Below are positions 23,542-34,307 of a stretch of 64,000 nt of DNA, piece by piece. Made by a program: the position numbers and the translations under genes. Each line of letters begins with the position of its first letter. The first letter of the stretch is position 1. The notes below the pieces were generated by a model that worked only from the letters and a program-made list of their open reading frames with translations, was not told the DNA's origin and made no database searches. Source of the stretch: Adiantum capillus-veneris (lineage: Eukaryota; Streptophyta; Polypodiopsida; Polypodiales; Pteridaceae); contig CM043968.1 in NCBI GenBank assembly GCA_014529385.2, positions 22,373,484 through 22,437,483 on the forward strand, read 5' to 3'.

Positions 23542-23615
<74 letters not shown>

Positions 23616-23853
23616 CTTGAGCATCTCTGCTCGTGCTGGTGGACGACCAGCCTCCCAGACACCTCCATTCGATTAATGGTCCCCTCCCTTGGCTACTCAT
23701 CCGCGTAGAGCATCTTGAGCTTCCTCCCTCGATTAGTTAGCTTCTCCCACGTCGCCACTGCATGAACCTCGACCCTGCGCAATCTTGCCACGTGAATATC
23801 GCCCTACTCCGCATTACGACAAAAACCTATTCAACAACACGAACCTCCGATCC
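21976..23853. other. Gene-free region with microsatellites
   Basis: No gene recognised. (GA)n at 22629-22679, (TC)n(AC)n at 23009-23074, (GA)n at 23543-23613. The stretch 23190-23300 (GAGCATGATGAGGAGTCAAA onwards) recurs at 29687-29800 on the other side of the copia insertion, showing an older local duplication of the host sequence. Confidence 0.6.
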
Positions 23854-24045
23854 TGTTGGGGTATAAAGCCCAATGTGGTCGCCCAGGTAAGTGGGCGGGC
23901 CGCCAGGTATGTACACATATTCTTTTGTAAAAACCTAATAAGAACTCACTATGCTCTACACATTATAGTAGAGCGAGTTCACCATATCGTCGTGCTCTTC
24001 TTCTCGCACTCTCTCTCGCGTCGCACTTCCGCTCGTACTCCTTCA
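23854..24045 (+). repeat. 5' LTR of the Ty1/copia element
   Basis: Begins TGTTGGGGTATAAAGCCC and ends CTCCTTCA. It is 192 bases, the same length as the 3' copy at 29171-29362. The two visible differences are CATTATAG versus CATTACAG and CTCTCTCGCG versus CTCTCTGGCG. GGTATAAAG near the start could serve as a TATA box. Confidence 0.95.
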
Positions 24046-24047
24046 AC

Positions 24048-24059
24048 TGGTATCAGAGC
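24048..24059 (+). promoter_or_regulatory. Primer binding site, initiator tRNA-Met
   Basis: TGGTATCAGAGC, the standard plant copia primer site, two bases after the LTR end. Confidence 0.95.
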
Positions 24060-25143
24060 TCAGATCGAGGCTCGGGGCAGCACTGCAGGAGGCTAGAGTC
24101 ACCAACTCAGATTGGAGTGAAATTCGACAGGCAAAGACACGGCCCCAAATCTCGTGGGTGGACCCGAAGGGCTTGGTGTTGTCAAAAATTCATTCTGAGG
24201 TCATCTCGGCCACCGTTCGGCTTCGACAAAGGTCTGCGCAGGCCATTTTCGACTACGTGGTCTCGACGGGTGCAGATCTGACTCTGCAAATTTGGGGTTT
24301 TCGGCCTACGACTGCAGGTGTTGAGGATATCGACACTCCCAGAGTGTTGATTTGTGGCTGTCTACACATCGAAGGACGGCTCAAAGTTCTTGGAGGCGTG
24401 TCACATACGACAGGGGCGTATCTACACACAGACTGTAGGCGACATCCACTAGTTCATCAGGTAGCTTGTGTTTGCTGCTTGATGTTCCAGATTTCATCCT
24501 GACATTGCAGGTACTTCCACATGGGATGTATTGTCAGAGATGATGTATGTCTGTTGAGGGTTTGCTGGCTGTGAGTCACGCAGCAAACAACCGCCGCAGC
24601 GGTTACAGCATATAGTGGGAAATTTGTGGATGTATGACTTTGTGGGAAGTCTATGTACTGTCAGATTTACTGCAGCCTTTGTTGAGGGTCGAGTGAGGTT
24701 TTATTGAGCTGGGGGATTCTCGAATGTTGAGATCCTTTCGGTGATACAGGTCTTGGAGCGATCCCTCGAGCAACCTTAGATAGGCAGCTAGGATGTATTG
24801 ACTATGAGTTAGACAGTTGGGATTGCATCTTTGCTTTACTGCCGTTGAGGCATTGTCACACTCTATGCTTACAGGACAGTGACAGGACAGTGAGAGACAG
24901 TACAGGTGCAGGACAGGTTTACCCGCAGCTTACAGTGTCAGAGAGACAGTGTTTTTTGAGCTGTTTTTTGGTGTGTTTTTTAGTACACCAGAGCCATTTT
25001 ACAAAGGAGACTCTGCCAAAATTTCTGCAGAATTTGAAGCTTTCTTGGTTCATTTGACAGGTTGATATTGGTTTAGAGGTCAGTTTACAGGGGAAACTCT
25101 GCCAAATTTTTCCCAGGAAAGTAAACTACTGTGAAGCGTAGCT
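24060..25143 (+). other. Untranslated leader of the copia element
   Basis: About 1.1 kb between the primer site and the gag-pol ATG. A 114-codon frame at 24158-24502 has no recognisable content and is probably chance. Repeated GACAGT/ACAGG motifs occur around 24880-24960. Confidence 0.6.
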
Positions 25144-28100
25144 ATGGCTGGATCACAGGACACTGCTCTTTACAATATCAAGAAGCTGGATGGAACCAAT
25201 TTCCCATTGTGGAAGAAGCATATAAAACCTATAAAGCTCAAGGGGATAAAACCAGAAGATATGGACGAAGATGAATGGAGCGAAATGGATGAATTGGCAC
25301 TTTCTACCATTATGCTGACTTTGGCAGAAAGCGTTTACTTCAATGTAGCAGACGAGATGTCGGCTTATCAAGCATGGTTAAAGCTGAGTGATCTTTATGA
25401 GAAGCAGAGTACAGCTTCACAGGTATACTGGCTTAAGAAGCTTGTTGACTTGAAGATGAAAGAAGGGACACCTATGTCCAATCATCTGAATGAATTCAAC
25501 ACAATCTACAGTCAGTTGTCAGCTCAAGGTGTCAGGTTTGATGAACCTGTTAGAGCTATGTTCCTGTTGATCACATTGCCGGAAAGTTGGGACACTTTTC
25601 GCACAGCTTTGAGTAATTCTGCACCTCCAGATGGTTTGAACATAGCAGGTGTAGAAGGAAGTCTGCTTACTGAAGAAACCAATAGAAAGACAATGGACAA
25701 AGGCAAAGGAACAGCCTTAGTTGTCAGGGGAAGGACCAAAGAAAAGTACAAAGGTGGAAAGAGGAATCAGTCTCGTAGCAAGTCCCGCAGTGCTAAAGGC
25801 AAGAGTGACATAGAATGCTACCATTGTGGCAAGAAGGGTCACATGAAAAGAGACTGCAGAGAATGGAAAGCAGAAAAAGGCAAAGAGAAAGCTGAAGACC
25901 ATGGTGAGAAGAACAAGTCCTCAGTGAAGATTCAAGAAATAAATGTGACAAACACTGTTGCCGAGGATGACAGTCTAGTGTCAGGAGACATCTACTTCTT
26001 GAAGAATACAATGGACTCAGCTCTTCTTACAGCATCTGATGGAAATGCACTGAGTGACTGGATTATAGACTCAGGGGCATCACTTCATGTGTCTCCAAAC
26101 AAGGAGTGGTTTACCTCTTATGTGACCACTAAAGATCATGTTCGGCTAGGCAATGGGCAGACATGTGAGATCTTAGGTGTTGGAGATGTTCAATTGAAGT
26201 TTCAGAATGGCTCTTCTTTCATGCTGAAGAATGTGAGACATGTTCCCGCAATTACAAAGAGCTTGATCAGCACAGGTTTAGTTGATGATGCTGGCTACGT
26301 CACCACTTTTGGACAGAACATGTGGAAGATATCCAAGGGTTCTATGACAGTAGCACATGGAGTAAAGTCTGGAGGACTTTACATGATTTATGTATCAAAT
26401 GTCTCTAAAAATGTAATCAATGTAACCGAGCAGCCGAACGTTTCTTTGTGGCATTGCCGGTTAGGACATATGTCCAAGAAGGGAATGGAAATCTTGTCTC
26501 GTTCTGGTTATTTGCCTGGCTTTTCATTTAATGATTTTGAATTCTGTGAACACTGTCTGTATGGTAAGCAAACACAGCAGCCACATAAGCATAGAAGCAA
26601 TAGAAGAGATACACAATTGGCACTTGTTCATAGTGATCTGTGTGGACCTATGCCTAACCTATCTCTAGGGGGAGCTTCTTACTTTATGACATTTATAGAT
26701 GATTACTCGAGGAAAGTATGGGTTTACTTTCTCAAGCACAAGGATGAAGCGTTTAGTGTTTTCAAAACGTTTGTGACACTTGTGGAGAATCAGAGTGGCA
26801 AGAAGCTTAAATGCTTACGCACTGACAATGGTGGAGAGTATGTTTCAAAGGCCTTTCAGGACTTTTGTGAGTCAAAAGGTATAAAACGTGAACTTACTGC
26901 TCCTTACAATCCTCCTCAAAATGGTGTTGCTGAGAGGATGAATAGGACCATACAAGAGAAGGTCAGAAGTATGTTGTCTAATGCACAGCTGCCAAATGGG
27001 TTTTGGGCTGAAGCTGTATCAATAGCTGTTCCTCTTGTAAATAGATCTCCTAGCAAGGTTTTGCAGAAGGATTCAGTGCCAGAGATGGTATGGTCAGGCA
27101 AAATGCCCTCATACAAGCATCTCAGAGTCTTTGGCTGTGAGGCATATACTCACGTTCCAAAGGAATTTAGGAACAAACTTGAGCCAAAGAGTAGAAAGTG
27201 CATCTTTCTAGGCTATGGTAATTCTGGTGAGATGGGGTACAGACTTTGGGATCCCGAATCCAAAAAGGTTGCCCGCAGCAATGATGTTCACTTTAATGAA
27301 TCCAAATATCATTCTAAACCAGAGAGGGTTGAGGAGATTAGAAGAGTTGTCTTCCAAGAAGATGGACCTGCACGTGCAAGACAAAATGTCAGGGCTCAAG
27401 AGGAGCAAGGACAAGATAGAGTGGAACCACAGGTTGTGGCTGAGCCTGAGCCACCTATTGTGCGTAGATCTGGACGTGTCACGCGACCTCCTAATAGGTT
27501 TGTTCCATCTATGAACTATGTCATGTTGACTGATTGCAATGAGCCTTCATGTTACAAGGAAGCAGTGCAAATGAAGGACTCCGGGAATTGGCAATTGGCC
27601 ATGCAGTCAGAGATCACAGCTCTGCATAAAAACAAGACATGGAAGCTAGTTAAATTACCACAGGGAAAAAAGGCTCTACCTTGTAAATGGGTTTACAGGT
27701 ATAAGATCACCGCTCATGATAGTCAGCCAAAGTACAAAGCAAGGCTTGTTGCCAAGGGCTTTAAGCAAGAACAAGGCATTGACTTTGATGAAGTCTTCTC
27801 TCCGGTGGTCAAGATGACTACATTGAGATGCTTTCTTGCATTGGTTGCCATATTAGATTTGGTGTTGCACCAAATGGATGTCAAGACAACGTTCTTGCAT
27901 GGTGATTTAGATGTGGAAATTTACATGCAGCAGCCAGAAGGGTTTGTTGAGAAAGGCAAGGAAGATTGGGTATGCCAGTTGTTAAAGAGTCTTTATGGCT
28001 TAAAACAATCACCGAGGGCATGGTACCATAAATTCCACAAGTTTATGCTTTCTCAAGGCTACAAACGTAGTGAGTTCGATCACTGTCTATATACAAAGAA

Positions 28101-29094
28101 GGCTAAGGATGGCAGTTGGCTGATCCTTATTTTGTATGTGGATGACATGTTGATTGCTGGCAAGCACTTGGAAGAAATTTCAGCTTTGAAGTCAAAGATG
28201 GCAAAATCGTTTGACATGAAAGACATGGGTGAGGCAAGTCATATACTTGGTATGCGCATTGAGAGAGACAGATCAAAGAAGTTGATTTGGTTATCTCAAA
28301 CAGAGTATATTGACAAGGTTTTGCAACGTTTCAATATGGAGAAGGGAAAGGCACTGAGTGTTCCATTGCCACCATATGTGAAACTTAGCAAACAAGATTG
28401 TCCTGTGTCTGAGGAAGAACGGGCTGAAATGGATAAGATTCCATATGCGTCTGCAGTGGGTAGTTTGATGTATGCAATGATTGCTACTCGCCCAGACATT
28501 GCATTTGCAGTGGGAGTAGTAAGTCGATACATGTCAAACCCAGGCAAGAAACATTGGGAGGCAGTGAAAGGAATATTGAGATACCTGAAAGCTACAAAGA
28601 GTATGCGTATATGCTATGGGAGTCAGGAGCTAAGTGTAAAGGGTTTTACAGACTCAGATTATGCAGGTGACTTAGACAACCGAAGGTCTACGTCAGGGTA
28701 TGTCTTTACATTGGCTGGTGGAGCAGTATCATGGCGTTCTAGATTACAAGATTGTGTTACTCAGTCTACTACAGATGCTGAATATGTTGCAGCATCAGAG
28801 GCATGCAAAGAATCAATTTGGCTTAATCGACTAGTAACAGATTTGGGAATCAAAGAAGAGATGCCTGTGTTATATTGTGATAGTCAAAGTGCTATACAAT
28901 TGGCTCGCAATCCAGTTTATCACTCAAAGACAAAGCATGTGGATGTGAAGTATCATTTCATCAGGGAAATGCTCGAGGATAAGCAACTTCAGCTTGTCAA
29001 AGTTCACGCCACAGAAAATCCTGCTGATCTACTTACAAAAGGACTTCCCTCAGAGAGCTTTGCGCATTTTCGCAAGCAGTTAGGTGTAGGGTAG
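25144..29094 (+). CDS. Ty1/copia gag-pol polyprotein, full length
   Basis: A single 1316-codon ORF with ATG at 25144. Gag occupies residues 1 to about 220 (LDGTNFPLWKKHI, AWLKLSDLYEKQ). The zinc knuckle CYHCGKKGHMKRDC is at 225-238. The protease active site is IIDSGASLH, with the Asp at 309. Integrase has an HHCC domain from His437 (WHCRLGHMS to CEHCLYGKQ) and a DDE triad at Asp498 (HSDLCGPM), Asp561 (LRTDNGGEY) and Glu597 (NGVAERMNR), with D-to-E spacing of 35. Reverse transcriptase has YVDDMLIAG with its Asp pair at 1000-1001. RNase H starts near TDSDYAGDLD (Asp1170) and includes TTDAEYVAASEACKE. The protein is cleaved by its own protease in the particle. No stop or frameshift. The polypurine tract follows at 29159-29169. 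Confidence 0.95.
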   Translation: MAGSQDTALYNIKKLDGTNFPLWKKHIKPIKLKGIKPEDMDEDEWSEMDELALSTIMLTLAESVYFNVADEMSAYQAWLKLSDLYEKQSTASQVYWLKKLVDLKMKEGTPMSNHLNEFNTIYSQLSAQGVRFDEPVRAMFLLITLPESWDTFRTALSNSAPPDGLNIAGVEGSLLTEETNRKTMDKGKGTALVVRGRTKEKYKGGKRNQSRSKSRSAKGKSDIECYHCGKKGHMKRDCREWKAEKGKEKAEDHGEKNKSSVKIQEINVTNTVAEDDSLVSGDIYFLKNTMDSALLTASDGNALSDWIIDSGASLHVSPNKEWFTSYVTTKDHVRLGNGQTCEILGVGDVQLKFQNGSSFMLKNVRHVPAITKSLISTGLVDDAGYVTTFGQNMWKISKGSMTVAHGVKSGGLYMIYVSNVSKNVINVTEQPNVSLWHCRLGHMSKKGMEILSRSGYLPGFSFNDFEFCEHCLYGKQTQQPHKHRSNRRDTQLALVHSDLCGPMPNLSLGGASYFMTFIDDYSRKVWVYFLKHKDEAFSVFKTFVTLVENQSGKKLKCLRTDNGGEYVSKAFQDFCESKGIKRELTAPYNPPQNGVAERMNRTIQEKVRSMLSNAQLPNGFWAEAVSIAVPLVNRSPSKVLQKDSVPEMVWSGKMPSYKHLRVFGCEAYTHVPKEFRNKLEPKSRKCIFLGYGNSGEMGYRLWDPESKKVARSNDVHFNESKYHSKPERVEEIRRVVFQEDGPARARQNVRAQEEQGQDRVEPQVVAEPEPPIVRRSGRVTRPPNRFVPSMNYVMLTDCNEPSCYKEAVQMKDSGNWQLAMQSEITALHKNKTWKLVKLPQGKKALPCKWVYRYKITAHDSQPKYKARLVAKGFKQEQGIDFDEVFSPVVKMTTLRCFLALVAILDLVLHQMDVKTTFLHGDLDVEIYMQQPEGFVEKGKEDWVCQLLKSLYGLKQSPRAWYHKFHKFMLSQGYKRSEFDHCLYTKKAKDGSWLILILYVDDMLIAGKHLEEISALKSKMAKSFDMKDMGEASHILGMRIERDRSKKLIWLSQTEYIDKVLQRFNMEKGKALSVPLPPYVKLSKQDCPVSEEERAEMDKIPYASAVGSLMYAMIATRPDIAFAVGVVSRYMSNPGKKHWEAVKGILRYLKATKSMRICYGSQELSVKGFTDSDYAGDLDNRRSTSGYVFTLAGGAVSWRSRLQDCVTQSTTDAEYVAASEACKESIWLNRLVTDLGIKEEMPVLYCDSQSAIQLARNPVYHSKTKHVDVKYHFIREMLEDKQLQLVKVHATENPADLLTKGLPSESFAHFRKQLGVG

Positions 29095-29158
29095 TACATC
29101 TCTTGTATATTAGCTTGTATAGTAGCTTCTCTCACACTTAAAGTACCACATTGGACTT

Positions 29159-29169
29159 TAAGTGGGAGG
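29159..29169 (+). promoter_or_regulatory. Polypurine tract of the copia element
   Basis: TAAGTGGGAGG directly before the 3' LTR, as needed for plus-strand priming. Confidence 0.8.
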
Positions 29170-29170
29170 T

Positions 29171-29362
29171 TGTTGGGGTATAAAGCCCAATGTGGTCGCC
29201 CAGGTAAGTGGGCGGGCCGCCAGGTATGTACACATATTCTTTTGTAAAAACCTAATAAGAACTCACTATGCTCTACACATTACAGTAGAGCGAGTTCACC
29301 ATATCGTCGTGCTCTTCTTCTCGCACTCTCTCTGGCGTCGCACTTCCGCTCGTACTCCTTCA
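29171..29362 (+). repeat. 3' LTR of the Ty1/copia element
   Basis: Same start (TGTTGGGG), end (CTCCTTCA) and length as the 5' LTR. It is followed immediately by the target duplicate GATCC at 29363-29367. Confidence 0.95.
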
Positions 29363-29367
29363 GATCC

Positions 29368-29976
29368 TACTGTGTAGAACGATGCAAAACGCATGCTTCC
29401 CCTTCTCCCCAACACGATGCCCTCTCACACACTCCCGGTCGGTTGATTCATGCCCGACCAACTCATAGGAAAAAATTATCAAGCTCTCGTTTCGCCTGCC
29501 CGCACATGGCATCCCTTTTCTCTCTCCTCCACGTGACAGCTCTCCGCTTTTTCACTTCGAAGCGGTCAAAGGGATCTCCCAAGATCCCCCTTAATTCACC
29601 TGCTTAGCAACATTGAACGGACATATTGGTAGAAAAAACAGTGAAGGACAAAAAGATTATGGATTGCACATCAAGCTAGAGTAAAAGAGCATGATGAGGA
29701 GTCAAAAGCAATGAGTTTTTTCTTTTTGACTAGAGTTGTTTAGTGAGATTGAATTGCTACAAAAGCATAATGGTAGAAAAGGCAATGGACGACAAAAAGA
29801 TTATGGATTGCACAACTAACTAAGGGTCCAAACCTGTTGTCCACCTTGTCCTACTCTAATAGCTAAAATGACTTGTACACACAGAGAGATAGAGGGAGAG
29901 ATGCATGGATAGTCGTATACACACATAATACCAAAATATCAGTAGAGATACACAACAAATTTCTCTCTCTCTCTCT
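29368..29976. other. Host flank with local duplications
   Basis: No gene. Related segments of about 120 bases at 29615-29700 and 29760-29820 share GGACAAAAAGATTATGGATT / GACGACAAAAAGATTATGG. The part 29687-29800 is the partner of 23190-23300. Confidence 0.5.
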
Positions 29977-30685
29977 AAAAATAGAGGTTTTATGAGTCGT
30001 GATCTAAAAGTTGCATTTTTAGCCACACAGAAAAAGGGGGTGGTTTTGCAATTTTGTTCGTATTTTCTTATAGATCAGACCTGTTCCCATCATTTTGAGT
30101 ACCTGAAAGTCTATATTTTGAGTTATGGTAGAAAAAAATTGTCAGCAGCAACAACAGGTTAAAACAAACAGATATACACAGGTAATATCTCTTTTAGTTG
30201 ATCCAATCAAAAAGTGATTGTACTCTTTTAAGATGGTACAAAATTATGTTTTATAATTTGATTATCATGTTGAATTGGTTGCACAAGTATATTCTTTTGG
30301 CTGTTTTGCAAACGTTGCAGAAACCAATGTGATATCTACTCTTCAACGTGAAATGGGATCTATCATGATATTGAGAATGTGATCTTATTGCGATTCGGAT
30401 TATGATCTTTGTTGTCATTCAAAGATTGAGATTGTGATAGAAATTGAGAGTGTGATTGTGATTGAGAATGTGATTGAGATTGAGAGTATGATTGTGATTG
30501 AGATTGAGATTGTGCACAAGATTGAGATTGAGATAGTTCGGGGGTGGTCTGGAGGTTATGAAACAAGCTATGCTTTTCCTGTAATCATTATCGTACATCC
30601 ATACAAATTCTTTATTTCATCTAGTATTCTGTGTATTCTATATTTTTCATTATCAATGTATGTTGCTCTCCCATGTCGTGTCACA
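29977..30685 (+). repeat. 5' LTR (5'-truncated) of gypsy relic A
   Basis: Aligns with the 3' LTRs at 42055-42342 and 48375-49101 from AAATAGAGGTTTTATGA onward, and ends GTCACA. Its own 5' part is missing. It holds a GATTGA-type minisatellite at 30421-30536. Confidence 0.65.
30421..30536. repeat. GAGATT/GAGTGTGATT minisatellite in the LTR
   Basis: Tandem variants of GAGATT, GAGAGTGTGATT and GTGATT. The same array with a different unit order lies in the related LTR at 48860-48980. Confidence 0.85.
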
Positions 30686-30687
30686 AG

Positions 30688-30698
30688 TGGTGTTAGAG
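30688..30698 (+). promoter_or_regulatory. Degenerate primer binding site
   Basis: TGGTGTTAGAG, two bases after the LTR end, is two substitutions from the initiator-Met site TGGTATCAGAG. Confidence 0.5.
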
Positions 30699-30699
30699 T

Positions 30700-31990
30700 A
30701 GTTTCGATTATGTGACAACCATAAAGAATACGAAAATTTTTGAAGAAAGAAAAAGATGAAAGTGGAGATAAATATCAAAAAAGAAGAAACGAAAAAGCAA
30801 TGATGGTGATGATGGCGATGACGATCCGGGAGAAGCAACAATCAAATAATCTCGGGAGGCTCACCATTCAGTACCCCCCTGTATAACGTGCGTTCGTGGG
30901 GTATTAAAAAAAACCCTCTTTTAACATGTCTGAATGAATAAAATGACCCCTTATTTTAGGTGTTTTCAAGATTGAATATAAAACCCCCTTATTTTAATGT
31001 ATCTCTATTAAATTGCCTAATTTTTTTTCCATTTTAAAACCCCTCCTTTCGAACTCACATTATACATTAACATGATTACATAGTGCACTTCCCGAGAAAA
31101 TAATTCTTTAAGAAGGCTAATCTTAATGAGTTTGACGGCATCAGAAAGACAGACAAAGATTTGGAAGCGTGGATTGGAGAACTCAAAGATTTAGACTATG
31201 CTTTCAATATGGAGAACAAGACCACCAAACTTTTGAATGCCCAAACAAAGTGATCGATAAGGTAGTACGAAGCAAGATGGCTGAAGTGGAGATGATTCAC
31301 AATGGATATGATAAAGGTATGTCATTTGACCCTCTGTCATTCTAATACTTTACGTCTTTGATGAATCCTTTGAAATCTTCTGAGATCAAATTCATGCATA
31401 AAATTTGAGATTTAAAATTGGATTTCTTAATTGATTTGAATAGTACACATTGCTTATTGTTCGTTGAGTTAATTGAGAAATCAAACATGAAATTAAATTG
31501 AGAAATTAAGAGACTTGTGGACTTAACTAGTGATAATAAAAGATTCACGAAAGAACTAATGGAAAACATGTCTTTTTCTTGAATAGTCGTAATCATAAGG
31601 GTAATTTTTATGTCATAAACATGGGTATGCATGATGTCATTATTGGTATCAATTAGATGGCTGAAAATCATGCTTTCATTGATTATGAAGAAAGAAAAGT
31701 CTCTCTTAAATCATTGAATAAGGATAGTCACACTCTTCATAGGAAAGAAAGAGATTATAAATCTAGTTTTGGCCATGAAATTGATAAGGTGACTTATACA
31801 AGAGTCTGAGACTTTTATAACTTTTATAAGTGAGTTAAAAGATGAACCAAAAATAAGAAACGGAAAATCCAGAGTATGTGGAAAGCTTCTTGACGAGTTC
31901 AAGGATGTTTTTTTTCATTTGGAAAAGAATGAACCCTCTAGGGGGCCTTTGGAATTAAGATTAATTAGAGATCAGCCAATGAGAAGAGGG
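30700..31990 (+). pseudogene. Ty3/gypsy relic A: gag-protease remains
   Basis: Heavily mutated coding sequence. A gag-like segment is legible near 31110-31240 (NEFDGIRKTDKDLEAWIGEL, then CPNKVIDKVV in a shifted frame). The end of the protease is legible near 31600-31710 (MGMHDVIIGINWMAENHAF, then IDYEERKVSLKSL), matching the strand after the retropepsin active site in Ty3/gypsy elements. The start of the RT linker (KLLDEFKDVF) is near 31885. The same segments recur at 47230-47990 in relic B. Reading frames are full of stops. The remainder of pol is absent, replaced by the insertion that starts near 32088. Confidence 0.65.
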
Positions 31991-32651
31991 TGGTGGACAC
32001 ACTTTATGCCCTCAAAAAAGTAGGGGGACAAAGTAGTCTTACACTTCTTAATGGCCATTTACCTAGTGAGAAGGTGGGGGGTGGGGGGGGTCACCTAGAA
32101 CCTCCAACTTCCCTCCTTTTTTATCCAGTTTAGAAAAAATCCCAAAATTTTGAAATTTTCAAAACTCAAATCTTTTCTTCTTAAAACCCCCCCTAAACCT
32201 ATTTTATGGTCAAAAAATCATTTTTTCACCTCCAAAAGTCAAAACAGGCACCCAAAAATTCAAAAAAATCTTTGAAACATCATTTTTTACTATCCAAAGC
32301 CCCCCCCAAAACCATTTCTCAATCAAAAAGTAATTTTCTCTCTCTAGAACCCCTTTTCCAACCCCTCCTTGGTTGCAACCATCACACTCACCCTCTACTC
32401 TAACACTCTCTCTCTACACCATCTCCATTGCTGCAGCAAGGAAGCTCCTCTCTCCTCCCCTCTCACCTCCATTGCCACATCAAGCAAGGGTTATCCAGCT
32501 TCTCCTATCTCGATTTCCACAACACTCCTCCCCCCCCCTCTGTCACTACCACCTGCCATTGGTACACCAAGCAAAGTCATTCACTTTCTCCCACCTACAT
32601 TGTAGCAACAAGCAAGATCCTCCTCCTCCTCCTAATTTTCTTTGTACACCC

Positions 32652-33987
32652 ATGGCCAGCTCTACTCCACAAAGGCGGCCAAAGGATGAGGTCACATCAC
32701 TTGCATGCCACAACACAAGAGGTATAGATGGTGAGTGGGTGCCATAAGAGTTCACCAAAGGTGCTTGGGTATACATGCAGCCATCTGTTGTTGGCCCTCA
32801 CTGTATGCGAAATCATGCAAACTTGGATTATCATTGGAAAGGAAAGATCCTTGGCTTTAAGAATCACAAAGACAAGGGGATAGCCATTGTGCAACATGTT
32901 TTCTTAATGTCAAGCATGCAATTGCAACAACCAGTTTGATTTCCAACACATTGTAAGTACATGTTTTGAGAATACAAAGCTAGGTGTGAAATCACAGTCG
33001 AATGTACTTATGGATTCATATTTAAGATTTGCCATGCATTCATAGTCATATTTCCATCCACATTGGTGGAGGAGCAACCACTACATAGCCTCTCCGGCAC
33101 ATTCAATGCTATACATGCGGATATTGGAGCAACAATTTTTGCACATCTTTGCCCAACCAAACTGGTTCAAAGAAGTATTTTCTTCTATCTCACTCCTATA
33201 TTGTGTCTACTTCTACACAAGGGTTTGGAAAGCTTGAACCCATCAAAGTATCTTCCTTATTAAGTATGGAGTGGCCACAACCAGATCTGTGGTCGATAGC
33301 ATCTCTCAAGAGAAAATGATAATAGATGTTCAAAACTCCTTGAAATATGCTAAAGCTTCTAGGTCTATGGGCTTGAGTTGGTGTTTTCCTATAAATTGTT
33401 TCGTGCGTATCTTTAAAGAGTTTAAATTTGTGGAGACTACCACAATTCTTGTATGTAAAGATGTGCATTATGAGGATTTAGGGAGGCTTTTAGAAGAGGA
33501 CTGGAGTTTTTTGGAGGGCATGCATAGTGGGGATAGGTACCGTTGTAAGGTTGGAGCTTCAGGTATTGGAATGCGCTATTTAAAATCCTGCATCTCCTTG
33601 TAGATACAATTTCACTATGATCGTTGGATGTACAAGCTTGGAGTGTGGACTCTCTTAAAGAGTGTAAATGGCGCTATTGCAAGCTTTGACATTGTAGTGA
33701 GGATGCCCAACGATGCTTTAAAGGTTGTCCAAGTGAACAAGCATTGGACTCTCATTAATGCGCGAGAACATTTGGCTATTATGGGTTTTGAGGACCTTCA
33801 ACAAGCACAATCTTGTTTACAAAGTCACAAGGTGAGAATCCTTCTACCAAATTTTCACTCCATCAAAGTTTTAGGAACATTGTCTACTTATTGTAATGAA
33901 TATCCGCAGATTGGGAAGAGAATGGAAGACAAAATGAAGGTCAATGAGGATTGGGACATGGATGGAAATATGCTATCACTGTTATAG
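32652..33987 (+). pseudogene. Decayed gene of unknown function (left plus-strand gene)
   Basis: Starts at ATG 32652 (MASSTPQRRPKDEVTSLAC) and reads GEWVP, stop, EFTKGAWVYMQPSVVG, then WKGKILGFKNHKDKGIAIVQ, a beta-rich stretch faintly like a BAH or Tudor-type domain. Further conserved-looking parts are VIFPSTLVEEQPLHSLSGTF and NAIHADIGATIFAHLCPTKL (about 33045-33160), and later SLKYAKASRSMGLSWCFPIN, MYKLGVWTLLKSVNGAIASF and MPNDALKVVQVNKHWTLINA (to 33987). The pieces lie in two frames, broken by TAA 32745, TGA 32938, a stop near 32970, a frameshift near 33263 and TAG 33601. I do not recognise the family. Composition and continuity show it was once coding, about 440 codons. Confidence 0.5.
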
Positions 33988-34307
33988 CTTTCTAACTCTT
34001 GCAGTTTTGGAAACAATGCCCTATGTAATCAATATGATTTGCTTCAGCAAATTTAAGACTTTGAATATATTTTTTACTCTACAATGGCCGTCTTATAACT
34101 TGTTTTAGAACCATCTTTAGTTATTATTGAAATCTAACCATCACATTGATACAAAAGTTCATTTTTGGTGAAAGTTCCCTTTTTTTATTGTAAAAGTGCC
34201 TTTTTTTAAAAGGGACCATTATAAAAGGGGGTCTACATAACTCATCAAACCTTTCACTTTCGCAACCCTTGAGATCCTCCACTCTCTGTTTGCACCTTGG
34301 GCTAGAT

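Larger units (their letters stand above)
23854..29362 (+). mobile_element. Intact young Ty1/copia retrotransposon
   Basis: A complete 5509-bp element: 192-bp LTR, initiator-Met primer site, a leader of about 1.1 kb, one uninterrupted gag-pol ORF, polypurine tract and 192-bp LTR. It is flanked by a perfect 5-bp target duplication GATCC (23849-23853 and 29363-29367). The two LTRs differ at only two positions that I can see (about 1%), so insertion is recent. All catalytic motifs are present, so it may be autonomous. Domain order gag-PR-IN-RT-RH is diagnostic of Ty1/copia; the gag and overall length resemble the Tnt1/Tork branch. Confidence 0.95.

Noticed and set aside
24048..24059. tRNA-Met-like sequence as an RNA gene
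   Set aside because: Only the 12-base primer site complementary to the tRNA end; no tRNA body is present. The same holds for 4526 and 51562.
24158..24502. 114-codon frame in the copia leader
   Set aside because: No recognisable motif, lies before the gag-pol start in an untranslated leader; probably chance.
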